From Uranotaenia lowii (taxonomy: Eukaryota > Arthropoda > Insecta > Diptera > Culicidae): a stretch of DNA of 64,000 bases. A model generated the notes under the pieces. It made no database searches and was not told the origin of the DNA. It worked only from the letters and a program-made list of their open reading frames with translations. Positions 55,789 to 64,000 of the stretch are shown one piece after another (position 1 is the stretch's first letter; each line of letters begins with the position of its first letter). Position numbers and translations under genes: made by a program. The stretch lies in assembly GCF_029784155.1 (NCBI RefSeq), contig NC_073693.1, forward strand, positions 229,515,621-229,579,620. Reading direction: 5' to 3'.

Positions 55789-57478
55789 GGAATTATTTGC
55801 CGAATATTTCCACCGCATTTACAGCGTAAACGATACAGTTCCAGAGCTAGAATTCCAAACCGCGACAGAGGTCATTCCTGAGCTGAGAATATCGATCACG
55901 GATGTTCGACGAAAAATTTTGCTGCTTGATGAATCCAAAGGGAGTGGACCTGATGGAATTCCTAATTCCTTTCTTAAAAAATGCGTTAACGCCTTGGTGG
56001 AGCCGTTGTTAATGCTCTTCTCAACTTCAATTCGTAGAGGTCAGTTTCCGTAATTTTGGGAAATCTCCCACATTGTGCCAATCCATAAAAATGGTTCAAA
56101 ACTGCCTGATGAAAATTATCGTGGGATAGCAATTCTGTCTGCCATACCCAAACTGTTCGAGAGCATAATTTACGACCAAATGTATCCCTGGTTAGAAGGG
56201 ATAATGTCGGACTTTCAGCATGGCTTTTTGAAAAAGCGATCAACGGTTACGAACTTGGCAGAATTCGTCTCTCGAACTTCACAATGGATGATGCAGGGTT
56301 TTCAAGTCGACGCTATATATACCGACATGTCAAAGGCTTTTGACGTGATTAACATAAATGCTCTCCTGTCAGTACTGTGTAAAAATGGGATCACCGGAAT
56401 TTGTCTTCAGTGGATTCGTTCGTACCTGAAAGAAAGAGTCCAGTTTGTGAAGATAGGGAATGCGAGATCCAGGATATTCTCGGTCAACAGCGGCGTACCA
56501 CAAGGGAGTCACTTGGGACCCCTTCTTTTCGTCACTGTTATGAACGAGTGTCCCGGAATGCTGCATGACGTTTTTGTGTTGATATACGCAGATGATCTAA
56601 AACTGTTCCTCCCTGTGCGACACCCAAAGGATTGTTTGACCCTACAAAATGCGCTTCATAGATTTTCAGAGTGTTGCAGCAGTTTCGGATTGAAAATCAA
56701 TGCCTCAAAGTGTAATGTGATAACCTTTTCCCGGAAAGTGAGTAATATTGTGCACGAATATCGTTTCGAGAACAGCTGTGCCATAGCTAGAAAATCCTCC
56801 GTGAAAGATCTGGGAGTCGAGTTGGATGAAGAACTTAGTTTCTCAAAACATGTTGAACAAGTCGTAGCCAAAGCAAACTCTATGTACGGAATGGTAAGCA
56901 GGATTTGTAACGAGCTGGACAATCCTTACACTATTGTCTTTATTTATGTTGGGCTTATCCGAACCACTATTGAATACGCCAGTATAGTGTGGCAGCCGTA
57001 TTATAACGTTCATAAAACAGGATTGAAAGGGTTCAAAAAAGATTTCTGAAATATGCCTTAAGGAATCTTGGATGGCAAGAAGAAATGCCGGAATACAAAT
57101 CATTGTGTATGTTAGTTGGACTGGAATCACTCGAAACTCGGAGAAAATCAACAGATGCGCTGTTTTTAAAGGACTTGATCAGTGGAAAGTACTTTTCTCC
57201 ATATTTAGTATCACAAATTTCTCCAAATGAAGGAAGTAGCAGTTTGCGCAACGTGAGACCGTTTCAGCTTGGAAATCGAATACAGAATTACGCTTGTAAT
57301 GAACCAATCTATAGAATGATGGCGCTTTACAACGCACATGCTGATGTAATCAAACTGACTATGTCCAGAGAACAAATAAAAAATAGTCTTAAGATGTTTT
57401 TATCATAGATGTGTTGTAACTAGTTAGGATCAAAGGCTGAAGCCTAGAATCTGATAAATAAATAAAAAGACTTCGACA
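55789..57478 (+). mobile_element. CR1/Jockey-like retrotransposon inserted in PLE-2
   Basis: The insert lacks ORF1 and endonuclease, so it is strongly 5'-truncated. It ends in GATAAATAAATAAAAA, a short repeat tail. PLE-2 coding sequence is continuous on either side when compared with PLE-1. No clear target duplication is visible, suggesting a blunt or deleted junction. Confidence 0.85.
55795..57408 (+). pseudogene. CR1/Jockey-like reverse transcriptase
   Basis: The RT shows GPDGIPNSFLKKC (about 55,950), a stop where a tyrosine or tryptophan is expected (56,052), NYRGIAILSAIPKLFE, AIYTDMSKAFDVI, GVPQGSHLGPLLF and the catalytic YADDLKLF (about 56,585), then IEYASIVWQPYY. A frameshift near 57,030 moves the C-terminal region into the frame 57085-57405. 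It shares motif order with the element at 21.9-24.8 kb but is clearly a different family by sequence. Only one stop and one frameshift were seen, so it is fairly young. Confidence 0.85.
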
Positions 57479-57758
57479 ATACAAACATTTTAGAAAAAAT
57501 TACAGGCCATAACGCACTTTTTACATTAAGATTAGAGGTGACAACAATGTAGTCAATAGGCAGATAGACTCCTGTAATTTTAAGACAGCTTACGACTCTG
57601 TAATTAAAAAATTGTCACAAACACTAACATATAAATGTAAACGAAAATCAAAACAAAATGTCCCGAATCAAACTAGTATAGACGAAGGCCAGTAGTTTGT
57701 AAGATTTTAAATATTGTAATTTTAGATAAAGAATCATTGTTTAAAATATAATTTTAGT

Positions 57759-57805
57759 GTCCACTGAAGAGGAGCGAAAGCCATAGTAGCTCGAAACGTC
57801 TGGAC
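57759..57805 (+). ncRNA. Hammerhead-ribozyme-like motif in PLE-2 3' region
   Basis: Same 47-nt layout as in PLE-1: GTCCA/TGGAC stem I, CTGA-A-GA core box, GAGC/GCTC stem II, GAAAC and a GTC cleavage triplet. Differences from PLE-1 fall at the variable core position, in the stem II loop and at the cleavage triplet, while stems and core are kept. The extra G after the core box is also kept. Confidence 0.5.
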
Positions 57806-58104
57806 AACTGGTAATAACGTTTTTGATTCTAAAATCCGCCGAAAAACGTCGATGATTTATGTCACATTAAAGCGCGGCGATAAGCAAAATACCAATTATT
57901 TCAGTGAAATCTTTCGAAATGCTTGATGCATTATTCAACCAAGTAGGCTCACAACACATATTAGAGTAAAAATGTGTAGCGATGATCAAAAAAAAGGAAA
58001 CTTTGAACGAAATTTCCGTTACTTTAACGTTGCCTGATTTTGCCTGAATTTTATTTCGCCAATTCCCTGATTTTTGAAAAAAAAAAAATTTGGCAACCCT
58101 GGGT

Positions 58105-58850
58105 AGCCAAATTATTGCTGTCCATATTTCTGTGGTAGTTATTTCACTCATACAGCTTTCATTCGTGGGATCTTCTTCAGGAACAACTCTCTCACAGAGA
58201 AAATTGTCCTTTGTTGCCCGATTCCTGCAACGTTACACGATTTGTCTATGTATCGTGTGACCAACATCTTTTAAACATGTGCTCGTGAATCTCGTTTTTC
58301 AGCTTTTTTTCCTCAGATTTTAGCTTTTTTTGCCTTGAGAGCATAGGAGACGAAAGCTTAAATCTGAGGAAAAAAGCTTAAATCTATCAAAACGAGAAGA
58401 AAAAAGGGGGAAATCTTAGAGATGTGCTCCACACGGTTTGAATAACATTGCCGGGAAGTGTTTGTTGCACTTGTGTTTTTTCTGCAGCAGACAATTCTCT
58501 CAAGTGGTTGAATACACGCATCTCAATATGTTGAGATTCCTGTATTAGTTTTCCTTCGCTGGTTCAAAGCTGCGTGATCGTGGTTTTTTGCGCCTTCTTT
58601 CTCCCAGGTGGAATGTTGATAAAGGCTCTGCTGCTAGGTACATAAGTTTCCTTTATTTTCCCAAACATTTCTGTGAATCGCTTTTGGTGCCAGCATTTCT
58701 CCCTTGATTTGATTGATAGTTAGAAAGAGTTGTGGATTTTGGTAGAATTGCTCATATAAATCAACCCATTTGATTTCAAATGCTATCATTTTATCAGGAG
58801 AGATGTTTGTTGTCTTCATGTGTGATGTGTGAAGTCTTCAAAAAACAGAT
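58105..58850 (-). pseudogene. Possible upstream part of the L1-like element
   Basis: A minus-strand frame (58634-58819) reads FEIKWVDLYEQFYQNP and KGEMLAPKAIHRN, plausible for the segment between endonuclease and RT of an L1-like ORF2. It lies on the same strand and in the right order for the fragments at 53950-54362 and 52565-52926. Identification is weak because no hallmark motif is present. Confidence 0.35.
58290..58425. repeat. Hairpin-forming inverted repeat
   Basis: TCAGCTTTTTTTCCTCAGAT on the left is mirrored by ATCTGAGGAAAAAAGCTTAA on the right, with TCTCGTTTT / AAAACGAGA blocks further out. The arms are imperfect and about 40 bp long. It may be a very small MITE inserted in the L1-like remnant. 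Confidence 0.6.
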
Positions 58851-61800
58851 ATTTTAAAACTACATTTTAAGTAGTATAACCAACTGCAAACTAAATTGAG
58901 TTGATTCGAATCCCAATTTATCCGATTTCAATTGCAGAAAATTGTTTTCGATATTTTAACTTAACGCTTAGTTAATGATGATTATCTGCAAAAATTTCAT
59001 GTTGATCAAAGTTACCCCAGTTTACAGTATTCCTCATCATAAATAGAAGTAAAATTTCAAAAAAGTGCTTGTGCTTATTTTTATTAGGTTCAAATAGGTC
59101 ACTTATGCTGTTTTCGTTTTTTTTTTTTTTTGTAATGTAATGTTTATTTTATCGGCCATCCCACACTTGAAATACTGGTGTATGGAAATTTACCGAGAGA
59201 TCCGGAATAGCTTTAAACGTTTTACACTTGGACGCATATTTATAATTGCCGGATAGATGTATTCTTGGCTATTTCAAAAACAAGCTAGCCCACCAAACTT
59301 TTGTAAATTTTCCAACAATAGTTTTGAACCAATTTTTGTTTTTTGGCTGGGTTACTAGATGTCTCCAAACACACCAAAGAGAACTGTCAAAACCAAACTT
59401 AGAAAAAAAAAAACAAAATTTAGGTCAGTTTTGAACACGTCGTATTGGGCTTGGGCCTGCTAAAACGAATAAAGTTTGCTCTTTACTCTTTTACAGATTT
59501 CTATAAGAATGACAGCTAATCAGAGTGAAATTGGAGTGAAGGCTCATGAGCTTTTTGGCATGTTTCAAGAAAATTGCTAGTAAAATTTTTTAACACTTTC
59601 GTATAATGGTAAAATACCCTAAAAGTTATTCGTTATTTTCTTAAAGCTAGAAGTGCCAAATTTTGACAATGGGATGCAAAAGTGATAGTTGAAAGGAATC
59701 CGCTTTAAAATGTCTAGAATCAGCCCTGATGTTAAAGGCTGCTCGTCAATAATATTCTTAATTTTCTGGATATAGCCGATTCGTCCTCTGATGATAACCG
59801 TTCAAGAAGTGCTAAAACTTATTGTAAAACTGATAGAAGTGCAAAAATAAATTGAATAACAGTTTAACACCGGTACTTTTTAAACGGTTTTTATTTATTG
59901 ACTTTTTTCGGTGAGTGAAACAAATTTTTTTATTTTCAAATTTACGTAACGTTTCGAGATCAAAAGTATCCCGAAACGTTACGTAAATAAAAAGAAAGTT
60001 TTTTGACTCAACGAAAAAAGCCAAAAATTCAAAACCTTATAAAATGAAGATATTGGAAATCTGTCTAGTCAAAGGAAATCTTATTGGAATTATCTAGAAA
60101 TAAATTGCACCCATCTATTTAAGAGCGGCATGAGTTTAATTATTGAAGAGTTCATATTCCATTTCGCCTTTTCGAAAACTGGGCACTAGGAAATTAGATT
60201 TGTAACTTATGAACGGCGCATTAGATGGCACTGTTGCAAGTCAATTTCCAACGTATTTTGTGGATGTCAGCATTTGAAATTTTACACACTTTTTTGAAGA
60301 TTTTATGTGTGAACTTTTATGTTTGTTCTCTGTGACAATATTCTTTTAAATATTCTTTCAAGCCGGTTTGTCATGTATCTTCGTAAGCTATGGTTATAAC
60401 TGTATATGTGCATCGGACAAAAGTCCAATTTCCTCAAGCTATGTTTATCGGAAGTTTGCGTGTTTATTTGGAGATGTACTTCTTCCGGTCGCAAAAAATA
60501 TTGTCAAAGCAATTTTTCGATAAGTTTAACTTTAAGTAGCATTTCGAAACTGATATTTTTGCACTTGATGCATCAATTACTCTTTAAATTTCTCACTTCA
60601 ATCATTGATTTTTTTATTATTATTCTTTAAATCTGCTATTATTTTATGAAAAAACGAAAAAAAAAACATTTTGGTGCTTGAATTCAAAATCGTGTTAACT
60701 TAGGTTAATAACCTATGATTTAAATTTCCTGCTGATCGTAAACAATACCATCAATCTATGCGGGATGCTCGAAATTCCATTCCTATAATGGTTCCCTAGA
60801 AGCTTGTTTTTTAGCACGTTCCTTGTTCTCACTCGATCCGTTAAACATTAGTTTTTTACGCTAGATATTTTTTCGGAAACGCTTTTTCATCAGATTCGAT
60901 TATTTCCCCGCCCCCTCGTGCCTTAGCAGACACGATCATAGGTCAAATTCAATCATCAATTGTAATAAATTATCCTGACCCGAAACGGTTCATCTTGCTT
61001 TCAATACAATGGTGCAATTTATCACGACCGCCAATCCCCCTGCTTAGCCGGGCAAAGTGCTTCTTCCTCATTCGGACCCCGGCGAGCTAGATGAGACGCA
61101 ACGCAGCATCATAAATCAAATAAAGAAGATCCGCCGTCTATTACGCGGATAAACAATCTTAAAGAATCGAGAACCTTATCGGACAGGAATTAGATGAAAA
61201 AAAAATATAGACAAGCATGTTGGTTAAGCCAGAGCCTGAAAAAACATCAATGAAATGGTATAGGAAACTAGAGAGAATTCAATCAAATCAAAACGTTTTT
61301 ACAGAAACTAATAACAAAATATTTTTTGAAAAAAGTTTTGAAATTTTTTTTTAAGAAATCAACTTGACATTTTAATTAGATATTTTTTATCGGCATGATA
61401 GGTATTTGTTCCAAAAACAAAAAAAATAACAGCAAACGTTTTCCTTCCAAATATTTGCGCAATGCGTGGATCATCCCACGACTGAATACCTCATTATTAT
61501 TATCATCGTGACGTGAGTTAATGACTTGTTGTATTTTCGTTTGCCTAGCAAAAACCTGGCTGGCAAACATATAAATATTCCCGACTCATGAAGTTTCGTC
61601 CCACGTCCTATTTGCGTCTTCCTCCATAGTTTCTCACCTTCAGTCAAACTGTCCCCACACTCATTTCCGAGAATATTCTCCACCCCCACCCAACAACCAC
61701 GCATTGACCAAAACCCAGTTTGCCGCAAAGGCGTCAACCATGGCGTCTCGGCGAAATCTGAGAAGATAATCTTTATAATCTATTTAGGTGCTAGGTTTTA

Positions 61801-62480
61801 AGCTTCCTCACATTTCGAGGAAGCCAAATTGTTTGTTTCTATTTTCTTTCTGCTGCAGATGAGCCAACTAACACATAAAATCAACAGTCAGATGGAATTT
61901 TTATGGTCGAGAAGGAAAACTCGAAAAAAAGTATGATTGGGAAAGAATGTCTTCGGTTTTTTTTCATCATTTGGATTGATAAATTAAGTCGCTCTGCTCT
62001 AAGATCGATTAGCTAGGCGTGTTTATGTGACAAGTTGTTATATGTTTTAACGAATATTTGAGTTAATTGAATTCGAACGTAAATTTGTCATTCGGTATTT
62101 GTCTATCGACAGAAGTTCACTCGGTCAAAATTTGTTAAGTTTGATCTATTTCCATTAGAAGATCAATCGTACATCAGATGAGATGAAATTTGTTTCTCAT
62201 TCCTCCCGTTACCAGTTTTGTTCTTTCACTCGAATGTTTGAGATACCTTACGAATATTTTTGTCATTTTTTATTTTAAAAAAATATAGGAAGAGACATAA
62301 TTTTTTGGCAGTAAGTACTGACATAGGTAAAAAGTATGTTCGAAAAAAAAATTAATACCTACTTCGTTATTTAATTAACTTTTTAATTAAATTTTTTTGT
62401 TCGAAGTTATGAGTTATGACAACTGATAAGTACAAATTTCAAATCGGCCCGCTTTAAAAAAAAACATAACTTTGAGGCGT
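58851..62480. other. No gene recognised; likely unique DNA
   Basis: A MITE-like end (TTACCCCAGTTTACAGTAT at 59,013-59,031, related to the CCGTCAACT family) lies at the left, but no partner end was found. The stretch at about 60,760-61,190 is richer in G and C, lacks repeats and might be conserved non-coding DNA. Short frames at 61471-61737 (minus) and a 9-codon frame after CCATGG at 61,739 have no recognisable product. Confidence 0.45.
59940..59988. repeat. 17-bp perfect inverted repeat
   Basis: ATTTACGTAACGTTTCG (59940-59956) and its exact reverse complement (59972-59988) are separated by 15 bp. No T-run on either strand marks it as a terminator, and it lies in no recognised gene. Confidence 0.85.
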
Positions 62481-62485
62481 AAGAC

Positions 62486-62700
62486 TGCTGCTGTGGCCTA
62501 GAGGATAACGTTCAAGTCTTCTAAGCCAGAGGTCATGAGATTGAATCCCGGTCACGGCACATACTCTTTGTGTGGGTTAGTGGTTTTTGCATTTGTGAGA
62601 TGCTAGCCATCGAGTCCTTGAAATATGTACGCCCATGTAGTGTTAAGCTTGAATAAGATCTCTTCTAATAAACATGAAGTTTCACTAAAATCCTATATGT
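62486..62700 (+). mobile_element. tRNA-derived SINE
   Basis: A box A (TGGCCTAGAGGATAACG, 62494-62510) and a box B (GAGATTGAATCCCGG, 62537-62551) are spaced as in a tRNA gene, but the sequence between cannot fold into a full cloverleaf tRNA and is followed by a 140-bp unrelated body. The 3' end runs into a TATGTGTGTGTTTG tract. No target duplication was found. It differs from the SINE at 38.6 kb. Confidence 0.75.
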
Positions 62701-63848
62701 GTGTGTTTGTTTTGAAAGATCTGTCCCGACTCAAATTACATCACGAGAAAAAAACATTTGGGAAAATTACCCATTGAAAATTTCTTCATAAAAATTTGCA
62801 TAGTAATAGTTTGGAATGTATTGTTTGGGTACACTATATTTTTTCAATTGTCTTTTTTTTGAAAGTTGAAAAAAGGCGCAACTCAAAAACCGACAAAATT
62901 CGGAAAGAATCCTCAATTTTTTCTCGGAGTGTTGCACTGCTGTGTCACGCCGAAGTGACGCATAAACCATTTTTGCTTTAAGCGAATAAAAGCGATTTTC
63001 TCTTTTCCTCTTTATTCGTTAATCTGGGACTTTTCATAAAATGTAATCTGTAGAATTTATGCAAAGATTGATGACAAATGCAGCCTTTTGAAACAAAATG
63101 CTTTACTTTGCGTAAAATTCGTACAATTGATTCAAATGAATATGCTTCAGTTCGGCATATATACATTTGTTTTGATTTGACAATTCTCCGTCGGAGTGAC
63201 GTTTACCCATTGGATTGGACCAATTGAAAGAAATTTCGTTCTTCAGTTAAAATGGCCTGTGCGTTGATCTTCTTAAATTGTTATCGAATGAGGAAGAAAT
63301 ATAGGGTGTTAAAAATAGGGTGTCCAGTGAATATAAATACTATTAATTTCACCACACAAACACATTTATTTGTAATAAAGAACAATTTAAGATTTATGAG
63401 AAATAAGCTTTATTCTAATGTTAAATAATTTCTCTAATTTTTAAATTAATGTAGATGTTGCATGGCCGTAGGAGAGAGGGGCTCAAGGGGGGTGTTTTGG
63501 TGACAAAGTTTTTTTATATTATTTTCGATTGAACAATGCATATATAATTTATGGTAAAAAAAATATATATATTTTTCTTCAAGTTTGGGTTATTTTACAT
63601 CGAAAGTTGGATATTTTTGTTAAACGCTCACTATCAAAAAATAACTCCAAGAAGTTGCCAACTTTTCAATGAAGTTTTAAAAGTAAACGAGAGATTTGAA
63701 GGTTTCATTTAGAAGATTTTTTTTGTATTTACTTAAATTGTAATAAAGCAAGTAATAAGCTAATTCTTTAAACCATAATAATAAAGGTTGTGAGCTTCAA
63801 TTGAGTTTTTTTTTCTACGTTTGAAAACTCGATTTAAATTTAAGATAT
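62701..63848. other. No gene recognised
   Basis: AT-rich sequence with short overlapping frames on both strands near 62,770-63,160, none recognisable. A G-rich patch at 63,470-63,500 has no assigned role. Confidence 0.45.
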
Positions 63849-63850
63849 TA

Positions 63851-64000
63851 GGGTAGGTGCACCAACCTCCGTCGTATCCCTCTGATTTGTCTTAATTCAT
63901 TAATGTATGTTTAAGAGTCGAAAAATCACTTTCCACTTTAATTAGCTACTTCACATGATAAACTTACGCCCGTGAATTTATTTTCTTTCACAAATTTGTC
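63851..64000 (+). mobile_element. Possible left end of a TA-type MITE, cut by window edge
   Basis: TA followed by GGGTAGGTGCACCAACCTCC resembles the TA/GGGTA starts of the MITEs at 10887 and 25615. The other end lies outside the window. Confidence 0.35.

Larger units (their letters stand above)
54643..57695 (+). pseudogene. PLE-2 reverse transcriptase/GIY-YIG endonuclease, split
   Basis: Residues 1-243 of the open frame 54643-55371 cover the RT from SLFTNVPVD through GVSMGSPLSPVV to the catalytic YVDD (55045-55056, residue 135) and IKFLDTILRRE. A frameshift near 55,372 follows. The linker and GIY-YIG start resume at 55445 (FVTIPYCSGLGEKLSRYL), then CGKCNKP, a TAA where the family has a tyrosine, and FLEKRLKQHKT. 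The domain is cut at ETGH (about 55,784) by the retrotransposon and continues at 57,479 to the basic C-terminus. PLE-1 shows the unbroken order across this site. Confidence 0.85.
54553..57960 (+). mobile_element. Penelope-like element PLE-2, interrupted
   Basis: Coding sequence runs from about 54,606 to 55,788 and resumes at 57,479 after a 1.69 kb insert. The 3' region includes a hammerhead-like motif (57759-57805) and a CCGCCGAAAAACGTCGA block (57828-57844) matching the PLE-1 terminus. A palindrome-arm block (GAATCAAAGCAATCGAAAG, 54553-54571) lies at the left edge and a relative of the opposite arm plus tail (about 57,905-57,960) at the right edge. The 5' part is truncated relative to full PLEs. 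Confidence 0.8.
54365..58101. mobile_element. hAT-like element carrying PLE-2 and a CR1-like insert
   Basis: The left end starts CAGAGATGCCAATGTGCC and the right end stops TTGGCAACCCTG, an imperfect inverted repeat of the CAGRGTTGCCAA type. Both arms repeat CCTGATTTTT motifs. An 8-bp duplication is not convincing. The original element was short; most of its present length is the nested PLE-2 and the retrotransposon inside PLE-2. Confidence 0.55.

Noticed and set aside
59940..59988. Transcription terminator or hammerhead
   Set aside because: It contains GAAACGTTACG but lacks a CTGANGA box, a T-run and a neighbouring gene.
62494..62551. tRNA gene
   Set aside because: Box A and box B are present but the fold is incomplete and a SINE-like body follows.

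Overview
The window reads as an AT-rich, repeat-packed intergenic stretch of a dipteran genome, most likely a mosquito. The best clue is a pair of Tc1/mariner-type elements whose transposase has DD37E catalytic spacing (37 residues between the second D and the E), the ITmD37E type known from mosquitoes. A Helitron-like tail, tRNA-derived SINEs, TA-flanked MITEs and Penelope-like elements (PLEs) with hammerhead-like motifs fit the same picture. I found no intact host gene. Nearly all recognisable coding sequence belongs to transposable elements, and all but one copy is broken.

Layout. 0-3.3 kb: a degenerate terminal-inverted-repeat (TIR) element holding a 1.48 kb hAT-type element with 8-bp target duplications. 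3.5-6 kb: a ~135-bp hairpin satellite carrying a 5'-truncated PLE (PLE-1). A 500-N gap and a 7-bp minisatellite follow to 6.85 kb. 9.3-14.2 kb: two copies of a TTAA-type element in opposite orientation, with a TA-type MITE between them. 14.5-16.0 kb: ITmD37E copy 1. 17.2-18 kb: a probable minus-strand LTR remnant with a TATA/initiator promoter. 21.7-25.1 kb: a pogo/Tigger-like TIR pair enclosing a minus-strand non-LTR retrotransposon. 25.6-33.6 kb: MITEs, a hAT-related element with nested inserts, and two PLE-type remnants with hammerhead-like motifs. 36.1-41.0 kb: a foldback-like structure with long tandem-repeat arms and a TIR core that holds a SINE. 42.2-45.3 kb: a Helitron-like repeat containing a hAT-type element and ITmD37E copy 2. 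47-50.6 kb: a Ty3/gypsy retrotransposon whose visible pol frame is intact and is followed by an intron-like 102-bp segment. 50.7-58.9 kb: a stack of non-LTR fragments, a MITE with a perfect 84-bp palindrome, and a nest in which a hAT-like element contains PLE-2, which in turn contains a CR1/Jockey-like element. 58.9-64 kb: quieter, apparently unique DNA with one SINE.

These elements do not form a pathway; their relation is one of insertion order, and target duplications or rejoined reading frames allow much of that order to be read. The features most worth pursuing are the PLE-linked set (hammerhead-like motifs, inverted 5' copies of the 3' end, and a 127-bp palindromic insertion with 12-bp target duplications) and the intron-like segment at the end of gypsy pol. 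Boundaries are from reading by eye; clade names are inferred from motifs.
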